64,000 nucleotides of DNA from the NCBI GenBank assembly GCA_029260765.1, contig JAJDCP010000070.1, positions 36,234 to 100,233 on the forward strand. Direction: 5' to 3'. Under the pieces are notes generated by a model that worked only from the letters and a program-made list of their open reading frames with translations, was not told the DNA's origin and searched no databases. A program made the position numbers and the translations under genes. Shown one piece after another: positions 9,195 through 19,887 of the stretch (position 1 is the stretch's first letter; each line of letters starts with the position of its first letter). Source of the DNA: Planctomycetota bacterium. GTDB lineage: Bacteria > Planctomycetota > J058 > JAJDCP01.

Positions 9195-9736
9195 AGCATC
9201 CCCAGCTCAAGCCGGGCGACGTCGCTCATGCGGTCGCGGCTCCAGGGCGGATCGAAAACCAACTCGACCTGCACGTCCTCGACACCCGGCAGCGCGCGCA
9301 GCTTGTTTTCCACATCACGCTTGATTACATCACTCATAGCGCAGCCGGGCGCGGTCAGAGTCATGCGCAGGTGCACACGGCTGCCGCCTGAGGGCAGGGC
9401 CTCAAGCTCGCTGCCATACACCAACCCCAACTCGACGATGCTGACCGGGATCTCCGGGTCATAGACGGTCTGCAATTGCTGCAGAATATCCTTCTCGCTG
9501 ACGCTTTCAGCCTGGAAGGTCGCGGCCAGTTGATTGCTTGCGACCTCTTCCCCCAGGGCATCGGCGTCGGCCCCCACGATCCTGGCCATCTGGCCGGCCT
9601 CGGTCAAGACGGTGAAGTTTCCGCCGCGCTTCTGCATGATGCGCAGCTGCCCGCCCGCCAACAGGCGTGTGTGCTCGGCGCTCGGAATCAAGATCGCATC
9701 GCAGTCGCGGGTCAACTTGCGGGTCTCGGCAGCCAT
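9191..9736 (-). CDS. sufT: SufT-like Fe-S assembly protein (MIP18/DUF59 family)
   Basis: Predicted 181-residue protein. The C-terminal half (from about residue 82) is a MIP18/DUF59 domain with YDPEIPVSIVELGLVY and the conserved cysteine motif TAPGCAMSD; the N-terminal 80 residues match the extension seen in bacterial SufT proteins. Family members help mature [4Fe-4S] proteins. It is the last gene of the suf run, 3 nt after sufU, which supports the name. ATG start at 9736. The stop shares the palindrome CTAG with the stop of the convergent HTH gene. Confidence 0.9.
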   Translation of the reverse strand: MAAETRKLTRDCDAILIPSAEHTRLLAGGQLRIMQKRGGNFTVLTEAGQMARIVGADADALGEEVASNQLAATFQAESVSEKDILQQLQTVYDPEIPVSIVELGLVYGSELEALPSGGSRVHLRMTLTAPGCAMSDVIKRDVENKLRALPGVEDVQVELVFDPPWSRDRMSDVARLELGML

Positions 9737-9739
9737 GGC

Positions 9740-10189
9740 TCACTCCGTACTGATGGGGTCTTCCTGGGCATCCATCGCCGCGATCACCGTGTGCCAGGCG
9801 AGGCTGGCGCACTTGACCCGGGCGGGGAACTCAGCCACGCCCTGGAAGACCGCCAACTTGCCATCGATCACATGGCCCGGCCCGCCCATGCCTGTCAGCA
9901 TCGAATGGAACTTCCCGAACAGCTGGCGGGCCTCTTCGAGGCGCTTGCCCTTCAGCGTACCCGTCATGATGGAAGCTGAAGCCTTCGAGATCGCACAACC
10001 GGACCCCTGGAAGCCGATGTCGAGGATCGTGTCGTCGTCGTCGACCTTCAGATAGACCGTCAGCTGATCGCCACACAGAGGGTTGTGTCCGACCGCCGAA
10101 TGCGTGGCGTCTTCGATCTTGTGGAAGTTCTTGGGGCGGCGGTTGTGGTCGAGGATGACTTCCTGATAGAGGTCTCGCAGCTCATCCAT
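9740..10189 (-). CDS. sufU: SufU Fe-S scaffold / zinc-dependent sulfur acceptor
   Basis: 149-residue IscU-like protein. ATG at 10189 is selected because GGAGG lies about 12-17 nt upstream, inside the end of sufS; the frame is open further upstream but only into sufS. Conserved ligand positions are visible: Asp and Cys in NPLCGD, Cys in GSGCAISKAS and Cys in VKCASLAW. SufU accepts persulfide sulfur from SufS and passes it to the SufBCD scaffold. The gene follows the sufS stop by a single base, consistent with translational coupling. Confidence 0.92.
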   Translation of the reverse strand: MDELRDLYQEVILDHNRRPKNFHKIEDATHSAVGHNPLCGDQLTVYLKVDDDDTILDIGFQGSGCAISKASASIMTGTLKGKRLEEARQLFGKFHSMLTGMGGPGHVIDGKLAVFQGVAEFPARVKCASLAWHTVIAAMDAQEDPISTE

Positions 10190-10190
10190 T

Positions 10191-11438
10191 TCAGGCAAAA
10201 ACCTCCAGGATCTTCCGGATGCCCGCAACCAGGGCGTCCACATCCTCCAACGTATTGTAGAGGGCAAACGACGCCCGCGCCGTCGCGGGAACCCCAAACT
10301 GCCGCATGATCGGCTGGGTGCAATGGTGCCCCGCGCGTACAGCGACCCCCTGGCGGTCCAGGATCGTGCCTATGTCGTGCGGGTGGACTCCGTCGAGCAC
10401 GAAGCTGAGCACGCCGGCCTTTTCCGGCGCCGTGCCGATGATGCGTAGGCCGGGAATGTCGCTGACACCCGCGGTGGCGTAGGCCAGCAGTTGTGCTTCG
10501 TGCGCCGCGATCGCGTCCAGACCGATGCTCTGCACATAGTCGATCGCCGCACCCAGGCCGATGCCTCCCGCGATGTTGGGAGTTCCCGCCTCGAACTTAC
10601 TCGGCACTTTGTTGTAGGTCGTCTTCTCGAAGCTGACCGTCAGGATCATCTCACCGCCCCCTTGATAGGGCGGCATGGCCTCGAGCAGCGGCAGCTTTCC
10701 GTACAGGGCTCCCACGCCGGTCGGGCCATAGACCTTGTGGCCGGAGAAGACGTAGAAGTCGCAGTCGAGAGCTTGTACGTCGACGGGCATGTGGGGCACA
10801 GCCTGCGCGCCGTCGAGCAGCACGGGAATGCCACGCGCATGCGCCAGCTCAACCACCTGCTCGACCGGGTTGACGGTTCCCAGCGAATTCGAGACGTGCA
10901 CCACACTGACGATCCGGGTTTTCTCGTTCAGCAGACTGCGGTAATGCTCGAGGTCGAGCTCACCATTGTCTTTGACCTCGATCACCCGCAGCTTCGCGCC
11001 CTTCTCTTCGCACAGGAGCTGCCACGGGACGATGTTGGAGTGATGCTCCATGGCAGAGATCACAACCTCATCGCCAGGCCCCACATTCTTGCGACCATAA
11101 GTCGCGGCCACCAGGTTGATGCCCTCGGTCGCCCCCCGCACAAAGACGATCTCGCGCGCGTCCGCGGCGTTGAGGAAGCCCTGCACCTTCTTGCGGGCCG
11201 CTTCATACTCGCGCGTCGCCTTCTGCGAGAGGTAGTGTACGCCACGATGGATGTTGGCGTTGTCTTTCTCGTAGTAGTTCGACACACTGTCGATGACGGC
11301 CTGAGGCTTCTGGGAGGAGGCGGCGTTGTCGAGATACACCAACGGGCGGCCATAGACCTGCCGTGCCAGGATGGGGAAGTCCTTGCGGATGGTCTCGGTG
11401 TCCAGCGCAGAGCCGAGGTGCGTCGACGGAGGGTTCAT
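10191..11438 (-). CDS. sufS: Cysteine desulfurase SufS
   Basis: 415-residue PLP-dependent group II cysteine desulfurase, the usual family length. It shows YLDNAASSQKP near the N terminus, the histidines of SAMEHHSNIVPW, the PLP lysine in VFSGHKVYGPTG, and the catalytic cysteine in RAGHHCTQP. The enzyme converts cysteine to alanine and a protein-bound persulfide for cluster assembly. Its start overlaps the stop of sufD by 4 nt (11435-11438), and sufU follows 1 nt after its stop. Confidence 0.96.
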   Translation of the reverse strand: MNPPSTHLGSALDTETIRKDFPILARQVYGRPLVYLDNAASSQKPQAVIDSVSNYYEKDNANIHRGVHYLSQKATREYEAARKKVQGFLNAADAREIVFVRGATEGINLVAATYGRKNVGPGDEVVISAMEHHSNIVPWQLLCEEKGAKLRVIEVKDNGELDLEHYRSLLNEKTRIVSVVHVSNSLGTVNPVEQVVELAHARGIPVLLDGAQAVPHMPVDVQALDCDFYVFSGHKVYGPTGVGALYGKLPLLEAMPPYQGGGEMILTVSFEKTTYNKVPSKFEAGTPNIAGGIGLGAAIDYVQSIGLDAIAAHEAQLLAYATAGVSDIPGLRIIGTAPEKAGVLSFVLDGVHPHDIGTILDRQGVAVRAGHHCTQPIMRQFGVPATARASFALYNTLEDVDALVAGIRKILEVFA

Positions 11439-12751
11439 GAGCTCTCCTCTATGTCCTGGTTGCGCAAGCGCTCAAACACTTGCGCCTCGAGCCGCTCGCG
11501 CAGGGCGGGCAGTGTGGTCTTGCTGACGATGTCACTGGCAAACGCATAGGTCAACAGTCTGCGTGCCTCGACTCGGGGAATTCCACGTGCACGCAGATAG
11601 AACAGAGCGTCAGGGTCCAATTGCCCCACCGTAGCGCCGTGGTGACACTTGACGTCGTCGGCCAGAATCTGCAGCTCAGGCTTGGTGTGCACCAATGCCT
11701 GCTGCGAGAGCAACAGGTTCTTGTTCGACTGCTCGGCAAAGGTCTTCTGCGCGTCCTTGCGCACAAAGACCTTGCCGTCAAAGACCGCCACACCCTGATC
11801 GTCGAGGATGCCCTTATAGTTCTGGCTACTCGTGCAGTGAGGCTTGCGGTGGTCGATCGCGGTGTAATTATCGATGTGCTGCTTGCCACGCACAAGGTAC
11901 AAGCCATGGAGACCGCAGTGGGAGCCCGTGTCGTTGAGACGGGCCAACACAGAGTTCCGCACCAGACCACCGCCCAGGGCGAAAGAGTGTGCCTCCAAGC
12001 GGCAATCCCGGCCCAGCTCGAACTGCTGCTCAGCGAGATGCACAGAAGCGGTACCTTCTTCCTGTAGCTTGACGTGCTCCAGACTCGCGTTGGCAGCGAG
12101 GACCACCTCGCTGACGACGTTGCTGAAGCTGAGCTGGGGACCGCCCAGGTAGCATTCCAGCACCTGCGCCTGGGCCCCCTCCTCGACAACGATCAGGTTG
12201 CGTGGCTGACTCAGCAGAGGCTGGGCACCCGAAGCGGCGATGAAGACCAGCCCGAGGGGCTCGGACAGCTGTGTGCCAGGCGCGATCCGCAAGACGGCGC
12301 CATCCGCCAGGAAGGCGCTGTTCAAGGCCACAAAGGGACGGCCCTCAAAGCTGGCCACGCGTCCCAGGTAGCGGCGCACATGCTCGCTGGGAGCCTGCAG
12401 CTCGGCGGCCAGGCTGCTCAACTGCACGCCCGCCGGCAATCCCTCGAGACGCGACAACTCGGCCGAGAAGCAGCCGTTGACGAAGACGATGCGATGCGTG
12501 CACAGCTCCGCGATCTCGTCGAAGCGACTGAGGTCCTGCTCGCGCACCTGGGGTCCTTCTGCCAAGCTGAATGGAGTCTCGGCCAGGCGCGCGACTGAGG
12601 TGTATTTCCAGCTCTCCCAACGCCGGGTGGGCAGGCCCTGCTTACAAAAGCTCTCGAGCCCCGCCTCACGCTGGGCAGAGAAACTGTCGGGACCGAGCCG
12701 GCTGAGCAGGCTGGCCTGCAACTCGGTGAACGGTTCGGCGACTTGCAGCAT
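11435..12751 (-). CDS. sufD: SufD, Fe-S cluster assembly scaffold subunit
   Basis: 438-residue SufB/SufD-family protein. ATG at 12751, 4 nt after the sufC stop, is preferred; the frame can extend to 12805 but that would run into sufC. The C-terminal half carries the family core, including RNLIVVEEGAQAQVLE and the conserved stretch around DDVKCHHGATVGQLD. SufD partners SufB and SufC in the SufBC2D complex and is thought to take part in iron entry. The order sufB-sufC-sufD-sufS-sufU is typical. Confidence 0.93.
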   Translation of the reverse strand: MLQVAEPFTELQASLLSRLGPDSFSAQREAGLESFCKQGLPTRRWESWKYTSVARLAETPFSLAEGPQVREQDLSRFDEIAELCTHRIVFVNGCFSAELSRLEGLPAGVQLSSLAAELQAPSEHVRRYLGRVASFEGRPFVALNSAFLADGAVLRIAPGTQLSEPLGLVFIAASGAQPLLSQPRNLIVVEEGAQAQVLECYLGGPQLSFSNVVSEVVLAANASLEHVKLQEEGTASVHLAEQQFELGRDCRLEAHSFALGGGLVRNSVLARLNDTGSHCGLHGLYLVRGKQHIDNYTAIDHRKPHCTSSQNYKGILDDQGVAVFDGKVFVRKDAQKTFAEQSNKNLLLSQQALVHTKPELQILADDVKCHHGATVGQLDPDALFYLRARGIPRVEARRLLTYAFASDIVSKTTLPALRERLEAQVFERLRNQDIEESS

Positions 12752-12755
12752 CGGC

Positions 12756-13520
<765 letters not shown>

Positions 13521-13568
13521 GGTTGGTGTCTCCTGATGCGCCGGCTCGCCGGCCTGTGTATGTGTCTT

Positions 13569-15005
<1,437 letters not shown>

Positions 15006-15017
15006 GGATGAGGTCCT

Positions 15018-15908
15018 CTACTGTTGCCCGGCCTGGGCGCGCCAGGCATGGTAGCCGCCGCTCAGGCTCTTGACCGTCTTGAAGCCGTGACCCGCGAACC
15101 AGGCTGCCTTGTCGAGGCTGCGGACGCCGCGGGCGCAGTACAGCACCAGGGGTTTGTCTTTGGGCCAGTTGGCCTTGATTTCGTCTTGCAGGGAAACGTC
15201 GAGCAAGCGGGCGCCAGCCAGGCTGCCCGCGGAGTATTCGTGCGGCTCGCGGACATCGAGCAGGGCAAAGTCACGTCCTTCAGCCTGCCATGTAGTCAGC
15301 TCCTCGACGCTGAGCTGCATGCGCGCATCAAAGCTGCCCGCTGCGTAGATCAACTGGATGACCTGTTCCACGTCGGGCACATTCCGTTTGCGGCAGACCT
15401 CGGCGAGGCTGTCGTGCGGTTCGAAACCACAGCTCTGACAGCCGCCGATGTGGAAGCGCTGAAAGAGCGCGCGCTGGGCAGCCGGATACAGCTCGAGGAT
15501 GCTCTCCATGCTGGTCTCGGGAGTGACCCGGCGGGCCTCAGGCACCTCCGCAGCCGGAGCAGCGGCTTCAGGGCTTTCGAGTAGCGACGGGTCGGACTGC
15601 AGGCGGCCGCCGCAGTTCTCGGACAGAAAACGGAACGGGTAGATTCCCGAGGTGTGGCCATCGCTCCAGGAGATCTGCAGGGCATAACGCCCGACTGGAG
15701 CCATACCTACTGCCATCACGCCATCAGAGACCTCGGGTGAAGGTCCATCACCGCGCTTGTCATGGCAAGTGGCGCAGGGGCAGGCCCTACGCAAGTCTGC
15801 CGCACGGTAGACACTCTGCTCGCCGCTGCGCCAGCGGATGCGGACGATGCGCCGGTTCAAACCCTCGATCTCGACCGCCTGGGGATCGGCCAATGTTCTG
15901 TCAGCCAT
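15018..15908 (-). CDS. DUF971 - DUF1858-like - rhodanese fusion protein of the suf operon
   Basis: 296 residues starting at ATG 15908 with GGAG about 6 nt upstream (an alternative TTG lies at 15926). Three parts are visible: a DUF971/GBBH-like domain (about 1-105, with ACPCATCHD), an ScdA-N/DUF1858-like domain (about 125-185, with FHIGGCQSCGFEPHDSL), and a C-terminal rhodanese domain (about 190-296) with LLDVREPHEYSAG and the active-site loop YCARGVRS carrying the catalytic cysteine. The cysteine content and position between the Rrf2 regulator and sufB suggest sulfur or Fe-S handling for the SUF system; that role is inference. The combination in one chain is unusual. Confidence 0.85.
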   Translation of the reverse strand: MADRTLADPQAVEIEGLNRRIVRIRWRSGEQSVYRAADLRRACPCATCHDKRGDGPSPEVSDGVMAVGMAPVGRYALQISWSDGHTSGIYPFRFLSENCGGRLQSDPSLLESPEAAAPAAEVPEARRVTPETSMESILELYPAAQRALFQRFHIGGCQSCGFEPHDSLAEVCRKRNVPDVEQVIQLIYAAGSFDARMQLSVEELTTWQAEGRDFALLDVREPHEYSAGSLAGARLLDVSLQDEIKANWPKDKPLVLYCARGVRSLDKAAWFAGHGFKTVKSLSGGYHAWRAQAGQQ

Positions 15909-16395
15909 GGGATTCTCCGCTCGCAAGGGCCTTCTCGGAAACGGGTGCGACGTCTATGTTCGCCGCCACCCAGTCGCTCATCGCGTGCTGGTCGCCGACC
16001 AGATCCGCAAGCATGCAGCGGGTCAGCACCCGACCGACCAGCCTGTCGATGCCCGCCCATAGCGAACGGATGCTGCAGCCCTGCGAATGCACGCAGTCGA
16101 GCCCCTTGCCGCTGTGGCGCTGGCAGAAATCCTCCGAATAGAGGCGGCCTCCGAGCGCGGTCAGGATGTCGTAGACACTGAGCTCTTCGGGCACACGGGC
16201 GAGCTGGTAGCCACCATTCTGGCCACGGGTGCTGCGCACGAGACCCGCTTTGCGCAAGATCCTCAGCAGTTTGGCGACGTGGGCCGAAGAGAGCTGTTCA
16301 GCCTCGGCCAGCTCGTGAATGGTCAGCGAGCCACCGACGCGCGCCATATGCAGCATGCAACGCAGGCCGTACTCTTCTTGCGCGGAAAACTTCAA
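15901..16395 (-). CDS. Rrf2-family regulator of the suf operon (IscR-like)
   Basis: 164 residues. The start is TTG at 16395, with GGGAGG about 7 nt upstream and no ATG suitable. The N-terminal winged helix-turn-helix (KFSAQEEYGLRCMLHMA, then LSSAHVAKLLRILRKAGLV) is Rrf2-type. Cys91, Cys101 and Cys107 (FCQRHSGKGLDC and SQGC) match the cysteine cluster that binds a [2Fe-2S] cluster in IscR-type members, with unusual spacing. It probably senses Fe-S status and controls its own suf operon and perhaps the divergent argG. The end overlaps the next gene by 8 nt. Confidence 0.9.
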   Translation of the reverse strand: MKFSAQEEYGLRCMLHMARVGGSLTIHELAEAEQLSSAHVAKLLRILRKAGLVRSTRGQNGGYQLARVPEELSVYDILTALGGRLYSEDFCQRHSGKGLDCVHSQGCSIRSLWAGIDRLVGRVLTRCMLADLVGDQHAMSDWVAANIDVAPVSEKALASGESHG

Positions 16396-16419
16396 TGGCC
16401 AACCTCCCTAGCTGGCCGC

Positions 16420-16447
16420 AGCTTAGCAAACAGTACAAAAACGTCAA
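16420..16447 (-). promoter_or_regulatory. Candidate promoter of the Rrf2-suf operon
   Basis: On the minus strand TTGACG (16447-16442) and TAAGCT (16425-16420) are 16 nt apart. The surrounding AT-rich tract (about 16425-16485) includes GGAC-TTTTTT-GTCC (16457-16472), a possible operator half-site pair for the Rrf2 regulator. The -10 is weak, so the call is tentative. Confidence 0.4.
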
Positions 16448-16512
16448 CATTCATTGAGGACTTTTTTGTCCACTTTCAGAGGAGGCCTGTGGAGGAGTTC
16501 GGAGCGCGGCTG

Positions 16513-16540
16513 TTGCCCGGGCCGCCGCACTTGCTACAAT
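16513..16540 (+). promoter_or_regulatory. Candidate promoter of argGH
   Basis: TTGCCC (16513-16518) and TACAAT (16535-16540) are separated by 16 nt. GGGAG at 16550-16554 precedes the argG ATG at 16564, so the predicted leader would be short, about 15-20 nt. Confidence 0.5.
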
Positions 16541-16563
16541 CCCGGAAACGGGAGACACACATC

Positions 16564-17796
16564 ATGGCGGACAAAATCGTGCTGGCCTACAGCGGCGGCC
16601 TCGACACCTCGTGCATCCTCAAGATCTTGCAGCAGCAGGGCTACGACGTCGTGGCCTTCGTGGCCGACGTCGGGCAGGAAGAAGACTACGACCTGGTCCG
16701 AGAGCGTGCGGTGCAGACCGGCGCCAGCGAAGTCATCGTCGAGAACCTGCAAGAAGAGCTGGTGCGCGACTTCATTTTCCCGGCCGTGGCCGGCAACGCC
16801 GTCTACGAGAACCGCTATCTGCTCGGCACAGCCCTGGCACGCCCGCTGATCGCACGCCGCCAGGTCGAGGTGGCCCTCGATGTCGGTGCCACGCACCTGT
16901 CCCACGGCTCGACGGGCAAGGGCAATGACCAGGTGCGCTTCGAGCTGGCCTACGCCGCGCTCGCGCCGCAGCTGAAAATCATCGCGCCCTGGAAGGATCC
17001 GGAGTTCCTCGAGCGCTTCAAGGGGCGACAGGATCTGATCCGCTTCGCGAAAGAGAACGAGATCCCCATCGAGGCCACAGCCGAGAAGCCCTACAGCATC
17101 GACGCCAACCTGATGCACACGAGCTTTGAGTCAGGGATTCTCGAAGATCCTCTGGTAGCCCCGCATGCAGATATGTTCCGCCGGACCCGCTCGCCCAAAG
17201 ATGCACCGGAGACCCCGACCCGGCTCGAGATCCACTTCAAGGATGCGACCCCCGTCAAGGTGAAGAACCTCGATGATGGCAGTGAGCATAGCGAGCCGCT
17301 CGCGCTGTTCCGTTACCTGAACAAGGTGGGCGGCGAGAACGGCATCGGCCGCATCGACATCGTCGAGAACCGCTTCGTCGGGATCAAATCGCGCGGAGTC
17401 TACGAGACGCCCGGCGGGACCATTCTGCATATGGCGCTGCGCGATCTCGAGGGCATCGCCATGGACCGTGAGGTGCTGCGGCTGCGGGATAGCCTCGCTC
17501 CGAAGTTCGCCCAGCTGATCTACAACGGCTATTGGTACTCGCCGGAGATGGACTTCTTGCGGGCAGCCTTTGCACAGTCGGAGAAGATCATCGACGGCTG
17601 TGTCTCCATCGAGCTGTACAAAGGCAACACGACCATCATGGGCCGGCACTCGCCCAGCTCTCTGTACAACCAGGAGCTCTCGTCGATGGACGTCGAGGGT
17701 GGGTACAACCAGGCGGACGCGGCCGGCTTCATCAAGATCAATAGCATGCGCCTGGCCGCTCACAAGCGTATCTTGCGCGTGACGGGGGAGACATGA
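16564..17796 (+). CDS. argG: Argininosuccinate synthase
   Basis: 410 residues, normal length for the family. It joins citrulline and aspartate using ATP. The N-terminal ATP-binding loop AYSGGLDTS, the STGKGNDQVRFE stretch, and YSIDANLMHTSFE with EDP are clear. The start is ATG 16564 with GGGAG at 16550-16554; the frame runs open upstream into the rrf2 shadow, which is not coding. It overlaps argH by 4 nt (ATGA at 17793-17796), so the two are translationally coupled. It is divergent from the suf operon across about 170 nt. Confidence 0.97.
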   Translation: MADKIVLAYSGGLDTSCILKILQQQGYDVVAFVADVGQEEDYDLVRERAVQTGASEVIVENLQEELVRDFIFPAVAGNAVYENRYLLGTALARPLIARRQVEVALDVGATHLSHGSTGKGNDQVRFELAYAALAPQLKIIAPWKDPEFLERFKGRQDLIRFAKENEIPIEATAEKPYSIDANLMHTSFESGILEDPLVAPHADMFRRTRSPKDAPETPTRLEIHFKDATPVKVKNLDDGSEHSEPLALFRYLNKVGGENGIGRIDIVENRFVGIKSRGVYETPGGTILHMALRDLEGIAMDREVLRLRDSLAPKFAQLIYNGYWYSPEMDFLRAAFAQSEKIIDGCVSIELYKGNTTIMGRHSPSSLYNQELSSMDVEGGYNQADAAGFIKINSMRLAAHKRILRVTGET

Positions 17797-19160
17797 GCCG
17801 GCTTTGGGACCGCGGAACTCCGCTGAACCGCCGTGTAGAGAGCTTCACGGTCGGACGCGATCCCCAGCTCGATCGGCAGTTGGTCGCCTGCGACGCGCTG
17901 GCAAGCGCGGCGCATGCCACGATGTTGCGGGCGATCGGCATTCTCGACGCCGAAGAGCTGCCGGGCGTGTTGCGTGAGCTCGCTGCTATCGCTTCTGAAG
18001 GGCGGCTGATGCTCTTCAATATCGAGTTGTCGGAAGAAGACTGCCACACTGCGATCGAGAACCGCCTGACAGAGCGCCTGGGAGATATCGGACGCCGCAT
18101 CCACACGGGGCGCAGCCGCAATGATCAAGTGATCGCCGCGTTGCGCCTGTACGGGCGTGAGGCGCTGCTCGAGCTGTCTCGCCAGCTGCTCGACGTGGTG
18201 GGAGTGCTGCTGCAGCTGGCTGAGTTGCATCGTGAGGTCTCGGTGGCGGGCTACACGCACACGCGCCAGGCGATGCCATCGACCCTGGGCTTCTTGTTCG
18301 CCGCGCATGCAGAGAACCTGCTCGACGACCTGCCGTGGTTGCAGACGGCCTACCGGCACACCAACCGCAGCCCGCTCGGCAGCGCCTCGGGCTATGGTGT
18401 CAGCCTGCCTCTCGACCGGGCGCTGGTCGCGCAGCTGCTGGGATTCGACAGCGTGCAGAACAACACCCTGGCCGTGCAGAATGATCGGGGCAAGACCGAG
18501 TTCCTGACGCTCGGGGCTTGTGCGGCGGTGGGGAACGACCTCAGCCGGTTGGCCAACGACCTGATCTGGTTCAGCAGCGCAGAGCTCGGCTACATCAAGT
18601 TGGCGACCGAGGTCACGACCGGCTCGAGCATCATGCCGCAGAAGCGGAATCCCGATGTACTGGAGCTGATCCGCGCGCACGCGGCACGGTTGCGGAGCCT
18701 GCAGAGCGAGGTCGGGGCCGTGTATGGAGGCCTGAGCTCGGGCTACCATCGGGATCTGCAACTCTGCAAGGGGCCCTACATCGACGGTCTGCGCGCCAGC
18801 ATCGAGTCATTGTTGGCGATCGAACCCGTGCTGGGTGGACTCGAAGTCGATGCCGATCGCTGCGCTCTCGCGATGCAGCGGTCGATCGGCGCAACGGACG
18901 AGGTCTTTCGGCGTGTCGCCGGTGGGGAACCATTCCGCACGGCCTACAAGGCGGTGGCAGCCGATCCAACCGGCGCCGTATCTGGCGACCCCTGCTCGGC
19001 TTGGCGCTTGCGGAAACATCAGGGCGCACCTGGCGCGCTCGACCTGGCCGAGAGCCAACGACGCCAGACGAAAGCGGCCGCCTGGATCGAAGAGCAGCTG
19101 CAGCAGGTCGAGCAGGTCTGGCAGCTTCTCGATCTGGAGTCGCAGGGCGGCGGAGAGTGA
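17793..19160 (+). CDS. argH: Argininosuccinate lyase
   Basis: 455-residue member of the fumarase/aspartase superfamily. It splits argininosuccinate into arginine and fumarate. The family signature GSSIMPQKRNPD, the HTGRSRNDQV motif and the YTHTRQAMP histidine motif are all present, so the enzyme should be active. It overlaps argG by 4 nt and forms a two-gene operon with it. Confidence 0.97.
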   Translation: MSRLWDRGTPLNRRVESFTVGRDPQLDRQLVACDALASAAHATMLRAIGILDAEELPGVLRELAAIASEGRLMLFNIELSEEDCHTAIENRLTERLGDIGRRIHTGRSRNDQVIAALRLYGREALLELSRQLLDVVGVLLQLAELHREVSVAGYTHTRQAMPSTLGFLFAAHAENLLDDLPWLQTAYRHTNRSPLGSASGYGVSLPLDRALVAQLLGFDSVQNNTLAVQNDRGKTEFLTLGACAAVGNDLSRLANDLIWFSSAELGYIKLATEVTTGSSIMPQKRNPDVLELIRAHAARLRSLQSEVGAVYGGLSSGYHRDLQLCKGPYIDGLRASIESLLAIEPVLGGLEVDADRCALAMQRSIGATDEVFRRVAGGEPFRTAYKAVAADPTGAVSGDPCSAWRLRKHQGAPGALDLAESQRRQTKAAAWIEEQLQQVEQVWQLLDLESQGGGE

Positions 19161-19258
19161 GGCACCGCGACGCGCACCGCGCCGTCTGACAAGGAACGAC
19201 TCGAAAGCGGGCCGCGCATGGCGTACGATGGATCGAAAGCGCCATCGAGGGGGACGGC

Positions 19259-19882
19259 ATGGCTCGGGCCATCTTGCGCGTATGCTTCAAAGGACTCGAA
19301 CAGAAACGCCACACGTTGGAGGGCAAGAAGATCCTGGTCGGGCGGGACCGCAAGTGCGGGATCGTAGTCGACAATCAGTCCATCTCTGCGCAGCATTTCG
19401 AGCTGATCAACCACGGCCCCAACCACTGGGTCAAAGATCTCGGCTCGGCGAACGGCACCTACGTCAACGGCAGCCGCGTCGACACGGTTTGCCTGCGCAA
19501 CCTCGATGAGATCGTGGTGGGCAAGTACACGCTGGTCTATGAGAACGCCCAGGCCTCCTCGAAAGACCTCGCCTCCAAGCCTCTCCCCAAGGAGGCGTCT
19601 CTGGAGGACGTGACGGACGAACCCAAGGCATCTCGGAGCACCTACGTGATGGACCAGGCCGCGGTCCAGGCGTACGTGGAGCAGATGGCAGGGACGGGCC
19701 GCAACGCCTTGGCTAGCGGAGGAAGGGGGGACGCGAAGCCACCCAAGGCCCCTGACAGTGGCACCGTCCTGAAAGCGCGCCAGGAAGTCTCTAGCCTGCG
19801 CAAGGTGATGTACTTGCTGGCAGGGCTGGTCACGGTGCTGATTCTCGCGGTTGCCTACCTGGTGTACCTGCAGCTGAAGTGA
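19259..19882 (+). CDS. Tail-anchored FHA domain protein, 207 aa
   Basis: An N-terminal FHA domain (about residues 5-95) has the phosphothreonine-binding residues GRDRKC, SISAQHFEL and GSANGTYVNG. A Ser/Thr/Pro-rich linker of about 85 residues follows, then a single C-terminal transmembrane helix (about 181-205, VMYLLAGLVTVLILAVAYLV), so the FHA domain should face the cytoplasm. It would bind phosphothreonine partners of Ser/Thr kinases such as the one encoded at 38606-41092; the pairing is inference. It lies 98 nt after argH on the same strand and is convergent with plsX, 5 nt away. Confidence 0.9.
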   Translation: MARAILRVCFKGLEQKRHTLEGKKILVGRDRKCGIVVDNQSISAQHFELINHGPNHWVKDLGSANGTYVNGSRVDTVCLRNLDEIVVGKYTLVYENAQASSKDLASKPLPKEASLEDVTDEPKASRSTYVMDQAAVQAYVEQMAGTGRNALASGGRGDAKPPKAPDSGTVLKARQEVSSLRKVMYLLAGLVTVLILAVAYLVYLQLK

Positions 19883-19887
19883 GGCTG

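Noticed and set aside
16087..16563. N-terminal extension of argG in frame
   Set aside because: It overlaps the rrf2 gene antisense; the family start is at ATG 16564 with a ribosome site.
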